The notes beneath the pieces were generated by a model that saw only the letters and a program-made list of their open reading frames with translations, was not told where the DNA came from and ran no database searches. Shown piece after piece: positions 58,051-64,000 of a stretch of DNA of 64,000 nt (positions within the stretch are counted from its first letter, which is position 1; every line of letters begins with the position of its first letter). The position numbers and the translations under genes are program-made. Origin of the DNA: Atrichornis clamosus (Eukaryota; Chordata; Aves; Passeriformes; Menuridae); assembly GCA_013400975.1 (NCBI GenBank), contig WBMZ01010160.1, forward strand, positions 1 to 64,000, read 5' to 3'.

Positions 58051-61000
58051 GTGTCAGTGCACACTGACAGCTCATGGTGTCGGCCCCCCAAGTCACCCCA
58101 AAGCCTCAGGCTGTTCTGCTGCCATGCAGTCACAAGCAGAGCACAGGGTTCACCCAAGGCTGGGGCCTGCCCTCCCCACTACTCACTGTGGGGGGCACAG
58201 GACGGTGCCAGTGGGGCTGGTGGGGTGATGCCACCTGACACACCTGGGCTGGAGGAAGTAAGACAAAATAACTCACTTCACTTGAGCATTTTTATAGCTT
58301 GTAACATCCTCTGAAACTCTCAGTCTGGGAGCCAAACCCTCAGACAATAATGCCATGTCAGAGTTGAGAACACTCGTAAAACCCTTCATTTGCTCTCCCG
58401 TGGCCTCCTGCCCATGTGACTCACGCCACACTTCCTTATGCAACCACGCTCCTGCCTCCAGGGATCTTTGCCCCTCCTGGTGAGAAACAGAGCAGCAGGG
58501 ACTGCAGCAGTGTCTGGAAACCTCTGTTCCTGTTCCCTGCAGATGGTAGGAGAGATGCAGCGGCTGCTGGAAGAACCTGGCCAGGACCAAGCCCTGCCTG
58601 CGTGCTCAGTCCCGGTCACTGTCACACACAGCAGGGACCGTTCTTTTTCCAAGCTGCACCTCTGGACTCCAACACCCAGGTCCCCTCTCAGTTGCAGTCC
58701 AAGCCAAGGTGCAACAGAAGCTGTACAGGCACTGGAAATCCCAGCTGTCCACGCACACAACGGGGCTGTCAAACCCCAGAGAATCACTCCCTCTCTCTCT
58801 GCCTCTCCAGGTCTCACTGAGGTGCATGAAAGCACAGTGCTGTGCATTTACAGGAACCTCTGAAAAAAACTTAAAGCTCTGCCTTCAGCACAGTGGGATT
58901 AACGACAGTGCACCAGGCATAGGGAACATGGAATAATGAGGAATGGTGAGCCAGGCATGAGGAACATTGAATAATGAGGAACAGCACCCGCTCCCTGCCA
59001 TCACCTGCCGGGACGCCACAGGAGCAGAGGTCCTGTGGGAGGCAGGGAAGGAGGGAGGGAGGATGCCTGTCAGGGCACATACACACGTGGAGCTTTGGAA
59101 AGGTGGGAAAGGGAGCAAGAGCTGGCTAAGGCTTCCTGGCTAGAGGGGCATCATGGGTGCCCCAGGCAAGGTGGGTGGCCCCTGGCAGCTCCTCGCTTCC
59201 CACTAGGAGACTCGATTTTAATTGCTCATAAAACTCCAGCAATTGTTTGCAGTTGGAGCGGAACTCTCTGCGCTCAGTGCCTGCCCCAGGCACAGATTTT
59301 TGCTTTAATTTCAGCTAAAATCGTAGAGTTGGTCCCGATGCATTTAAAGGGGAAGAACAAGAGGATGTTAGAAGAAAAAAGCAGGAAACCTATTAGCCTT
59401 ATTGTGATCCCAAATGAAACAGAAACAGCCATCTCAAGCCTCTTGACTAATTAGAGGCTAAAAATATAATTGTCAGACCCCACAGTTACATGCAAAGCAG
59501 ATTGTATGGGACAGTCTTTGTTATTTTAAACAAAATTACAGTTCCGAGAGCTGTTTCTAATGAAGGCCACGACCAGCTGCTCTTCAACAACAAAACTCTT
59601 TTACTGCTGAGTAACTATTAAAAAGAAAAGATCAGGCTACCAGAGCCCAGGAATGTCACAGCAATACCAGATGATGGTGACAAGTTGCCAAAGTATTCAG
59701 ATTGCTTTGCAGCATGAAGGGATCATAATTTATGGTCTAACCAGGAGGCAGGGCCGAATTCCAAGATGCAGAATTACCCACGGATGAAAGGCTGCTGGGA
59801 GTGAAGCTTAGTGGATGTCACAGGCACCTCCACATGAGCTGCTCGACAGGGACAGGCAAAAGGTCTACTGCAAAAATATATAATAGCAGTGACGGCAGAG
59901 GGGACATATTGGTGTCACCTCTGTCCCTAGCACAGCTGAGACCATGGCTACAACTGCCAGAGCTCAGCCAGCACGTTTGGAGCAGGAAGACCAATCCCTG
60001 TAGTATTCCAAAGCAAAACCAGCTCATCTATGCATTTTAAAAAGCAAAAGAATTCTTCAATATGCTGCAGTATTTATGCAAAGTATCATCAGTTCTGGGC
60101 AACTCTGCTGATGAGGACAGATCTCAATCCAATTACTGGTAGATGAAGTTTCAGAATGGAATAAATTCCATCAAGCTTATGGAAAAAGTTGTCCTTTTAG
60201 TTGCTTGGAGTACTTAAAATGGACTAAATAGCTGGTTTTAGTCCAGGTCTGAATACAGGAATCCTTACAGGCTCTGGGAAAGCAGAGTTGCCCACAGTGC
60301 CCTTGGCACACCCCAAACTCCAGCTGGGTCTTCCTAAAGACATCAGTGACTCAGGATCACAGACCAAGTTATCCTACCTGGGAGATGTGGGGAGGGCAAG
60401 AGGAACTATCCCAGGGGAGGAGGTACCTGCCGTGGCACTGCATGGCCCATCCCGAGCACCAGGGGATGCTCTCAGGCCAACACAGAGCAAGGCACGGACA
60501 TGACCTCACTCAGCCCCTGGCACACAGCCACATCCCACCCTGGCTCACCCACAGCCACCAGGAGAAGGTCACAACATGCAAACCCTTCCTGCTCATTCAG
60601 TTCAAGAGTCAGGTCACGATTAAAACATCCTGAAAGTATTTTTATTCGTATTTAAAAGCAATCAAGACTTCCTTGAAGGCTGATGAGGCTCCACTTGCAT
60701 TCCAAGTGGGAACATCTAGGTTTCAAACATGGGATTGTTCCCAAGAGCTCAGACCAGGACACATAAATGAGCACTCTGCAGGACTGCAGAGTCCAGGGAA
60801 AGCTGCTGTAGCCAGGAGCACTTCTGACTGCACAGCACCTTCCTATGGGAAAAAGACCCTCAAAAACACATCCAGATATGGCCAGTGCTGTGCTGGTCCT
60901 CGTGCCCATTCCCAGAGCAAGCACATACAGGGAGGATGCTGGAGGCCATGGAGTGACTCGGGGAACACAGAGACAAATTACCCAGCCCTGTGACTGACAG

Positions 61001-62477
61001 CCAGGCGAGGGGGACAGGAACAGAATATGTCTGTGCCAGCTGCCAGGGAGGGCAGGAGATATGCGTGAGGATAAGGTTACACAGAGCAACAGGAGGACAG
61101 AAACCAGAGCCATGCTCGGACAGCAAATCCCTAAGGAAGTGCTGAAGGAGCAGCAGAGCACGGGAGGGAATGAGCAGAGAGAGTTCAGGATTTCAGGAGC
61201 ACAACTGCCATGGAGTCAAACGTCCCGAATGGTGAAGGGGGTGAGAATAATATGGAGATTTTGCCAAGCTCAAGGTTTTTGCAGCAGCAGTTCCAGGCAG
61301 AGGAGACGAGGGATTTCACTCTGAGTGGGCTGTGTCTAGGGGACTTATCATGAAAGTGGAGGGGGGGAAAAAATCAGGCACAGGAGGTGAGTAGGAGCAG
61401 AGGAGAGCTTTGCCTTTAACAGGGGAGAAACTACACAGCATGGGAAGGATTCAGAGGCAGGTGAGAAACTGAGCAAGGAGGGAAAAGGAATAGTGCAACA
61501 GGGAGGAACAGACAGCACTGGGTCAGAGATGAGAGGACAAAGCAGAGGAGAACATGTGCCTGGTGCAGGGAAAGGGGCAGAGTGCCATGAGGAATGCAGA
61601 GAGGCAGCAGGGGATGCTGACACCATATTTTGTCCTTTCCCCTCCAAAGAAACAAGATCTTCTGCAGTAAAAAAGAAGGGGAAAGAAGGCTGGAGAAGCC
61701 AGAGGTGTGCCTGGAGCAGCCACAGGCTTAGTGCCTGATAAAAGCAAAGCTCTGGTTTAACAAAGCCCAGAGCAGCTCCGCCATGAGCCCTGAGCCCACA
61801 CGACTGCAGGCAGGCCTGGCCCAGAGTGATGCCAAAGGAAGAATGAACAGAAGTTTTGGAAAAGGAAATACATGAGAGAAGAGACAGGCTAGGGGTCACA
61901 GAGCTTGGAAAGCCCAACACAGACCCCAGGGCAGAGATGCTGGTGGGAACAGGGGTCCCTGAGCTGAGCCAGGGTGAGGACCCCAGGGCAGTAGTAGCAC
62001 TGGGGTACGGGCAGTTTTGGGGTTTGTGCTGCGTAGAAAAAGAGGACTGCTGAGGGTATAAGAAACAGTGGAAGCTGTGGAAGGAAGGATGCAGGAATGT
62101 AGAACAGGGTGTGGAGTGAGCTGGAGGGGGAAAATAGGCAAAAACGACTAGAGCTTGGGGGAGGAAAATACCACCAGAATTTGAGAAATGCTGAACTTGC
62201 TAGGCTGGGCCAGGGATGCACCTGGAGCCAAGACCTGCCAGCCACCTCTGTGTCAGGCTCAGGGGACACTACCAAAGCAGTCTAATGAGAACTTGTTTTG
62301 CAAAAGAGTGAAGAAACAGGGGAGGGGGAGTGGTGCATCCAAGCTGCAGGACCACATCCCCAGCAGTATTTTGTCTGTCCCATCCTTTACTCTGCCACAT
62401 CTTGCTCAGCCAGAAGTCAGGAGAGATGGATACACAGAGGAGCCAGAAAAGAGTTTGTAACATGTGCAGGATAGAAT
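58051..62477. other. Non-coding stretch
   Basis: About 4.4 kb of unique-looking sequence with one small duplication and no CR1, gene or RNA gene that I can recognise. The low repeat load is notable relative to the rest of the window. Confidence 0.35.
58911..58987. repeat. 38-bp tandem duplication
   Basis: CCAGGCAT and then GGAACAT, GAATAATGAGGAA recur with period 38 (58913 and 58951). The two copies are slightly diverged. Confidence 0.9.
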
Positions 62478-62528
62478 GAGATATCTTTAAGGTCCCCTCC
62501 AACCCAGTCATTCTGTGATTCTGTGAGA
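62478..62528 (+). repeat. CR1 LINE tail
   Basis: Sense tail TTTAAGGTCCCCTCCAACCC followed by AGTCATTCTGTGATTCTGTG. Confidence 0.85.
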
Positions 62529-64000
62529 TGGTGCTGCAAGGGCAGATTCTGACAGACTCCAACTTGGAGGGTCCAGCAGTGCCACCCAGATGCCATCAGG
62601 GTTTGCAGGATAATGAGGGAAGAGAACAGAGCCCCACACTGTGCCAGACCCCTAACGAGCACTGCTATCCATCTCTGCAATGATTTTAAGCATAATTAAT
62701 TTCAGCAGCCTGCCTGCCTGCCAGCTGACTCTGCTCTTTACATTAATGACAGTAAAATTGGAGTTTCAAGGGGAAGGCAGTGACAGTGAAGGAAGCAGAG
62801 CCAGCACCAAGAGCAGGAGTTTCTCAGCTCATCTCCCTCCTCCTCCCAAGGCTGTGGCTCTGCCAGTGCCACAGCCTCGGGGCTGGGGCAGCCGGTGGCA
62901 CCAGGTGGCAGCAGCACACCGGGGATGGTCCCCTGCCAGGTCAGCCTCTGCCTCCTCCTCCATCTTCCCAAGTTGCTGGCCGGAGCAGGGACTGGCAGAG
63001 CGCTGCCATCACCGCACCGATTCATTCTCCATCGCAGCCAGCGAGAAGCCCGAGGCAGCAGCAGAGAGGGACAGACCCCTCATTCATTTCAACGAGGGCA
63101 CTTGGAGGAACCATGGACCTAGAGAGCCCCATTGCCCCCAAGCCATCCCCACCCTCCAGGCCTTTAATCCCGAGCTGGCAGAGGAGGGATTCAAAGCCAA
63201 GGCTCCAAGCTGAACTCCATAACCATCGCACTGACAGAGACAGGAAGCACAGCTTTGGCAAACATTTCCAAAGTCCCCTGTAACTCCAGCCCGTTGTTCT
63301 CCAGCTTTGTTTGCTTTTCTTTAAAAAAGCAATTGGGACATTTCAAGTCACAATTAAGCCTTTATTCAAGTACAAACAATTGCCTGGTCCCTACCCAAAG
63401 CAGTGCAGATGGACCCATCCCAGCTGCAATCCAGGCTCCTGGGGGTCCTGGAGCTCTGGAGGGAGGGATGCGTGGGCGCTGGGCTCCCTCTCACGCTGCC
63501 CTGGCAGCCCCGGTGCCTCTCTCCACACCGTGCACTGACTTTAACTCAGTCTCAGAAAGGAAGCAGCAATAGCTTCATGGAAACAGTGCCTGCACTGCTG
63601 AGGTCACATCCCAAGTCTCCAGGCTGGAGAAGCACTGTCTAAACTGGTCTCTGTGCAAACACTCTGTTCTCGTTATGCACCAGGAGAATTCACCTTTTAA
63701 TTCCTGTCAACTTGAAGAGTCTCTGACAGCCACGGTTTTCTCTGAAAGGCAATCTCTGTGACTGCAGAATAAACCTGAGATAAGTGACCCAAATGCATCA
63801 GAAGGCTCCAAAATCCAAAGATAAAGTCCTGAAATGTGCTGCACCCCCTCTCCACCCCACAACAGCTTTTCCCAGCCAAGCTCAAGGCTCTCTGGAGCAC
63901 CCAGCTCGGATATCCTTGCACTCAACATGTGGGTATTTAAAAATAATTTCAACAAAACAGCAGCAACAAAACTTCAGCCCTTTGTTATTAGAAATACAAC
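62529..64000. other. Non-coding stretch at the right edge
   Basis: Moderately GC-rich around 62.8-63.1 kb with scattered CpG but not a clear island. ORFs of up to 177 codons here lack splice signals or recognisable domains. No gene supported. Confidence 0.35.

Noticed and set aside
46300..64000. SEPTIN4 expected upstream of MTMR4 from mammalian gene order
   Set aside because: No septin P-loop, G-domain or C-terminal coiled-coil peptides appear in the frames examined. It may lie beyond the window or be rearranged.

Overview
This window is vertebrate nuclear DNA, and almost certainly from a bird, probably a songbird. CR1 LINE 3' ends are scattered through it in both orientations (about 30 copies). 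No mammalian Alu or L1 sequence is visible. The one clear gene has 18 short, cleanly spliced coding exons. In mammals this gene lies on the segment equivalent to human 17q22. The bird and songbird calls are inferences from repeat content and exon sequence.

The central feature is MTMR4 on the minus strand. It encodes a FYVE-domain myotubularin, a 3-phosphoinositide phosphatase of endosomes. I traced all 18 coding exons from 45728 down to the stop at 20225. Every junction has GT-AG splice signals and matching phase, giving a 1,143-residue protein. The catalytic CX5R loop is at residues 423-429, a PPxY motif at 953-956, a coiled coil at about 968-1001 and the FYVE zinc finger at 1059-1127. The 3' UTR appears to end at an AATAAA signal at 18178-18183. 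The promoter and first exon lie in a CpG island at about 45.27-46.25 kb. A second candidate 5' exon at 54335-54408 ends in ATG and would splice in phase to exon 2. That would give the short N-terminus known from mammals, so the gene may have two alternative starts.

Left flank (1-18 kb): a CpG-rich edge at the window start, an AT-rich block, a purine tract, several CR1 copies including an inverted pair, and a 650-bp C-rich minisatellite at about 14.55-15.19 kb. A few plus-strand segments look like exons of an unrecognised gene (3982-4138, 4400-4565, 8130-8268, and weaker ones at 13736 and 14184). These are unproven.

Right flank (46.3-64 kb): mostly non-coding sequence with CR1 copies, a second C-rich minisatellite beside the MTMR4 CpG island, small tandem duplications and one ambiguous base inside a CR1. 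No second gene is securely identified there. SEPTIN4 and HSF5, the mammalian neighbours of MTMR4, were looked for by eye and not seen.

I found no new multi-gene system, CRISPR array or RNA gene. The most interesting points are the possible alternative MTMR4 N-termini, the unassigned plus-strand exon candidates and the two strand-asymmetric C-rich minisatellites.
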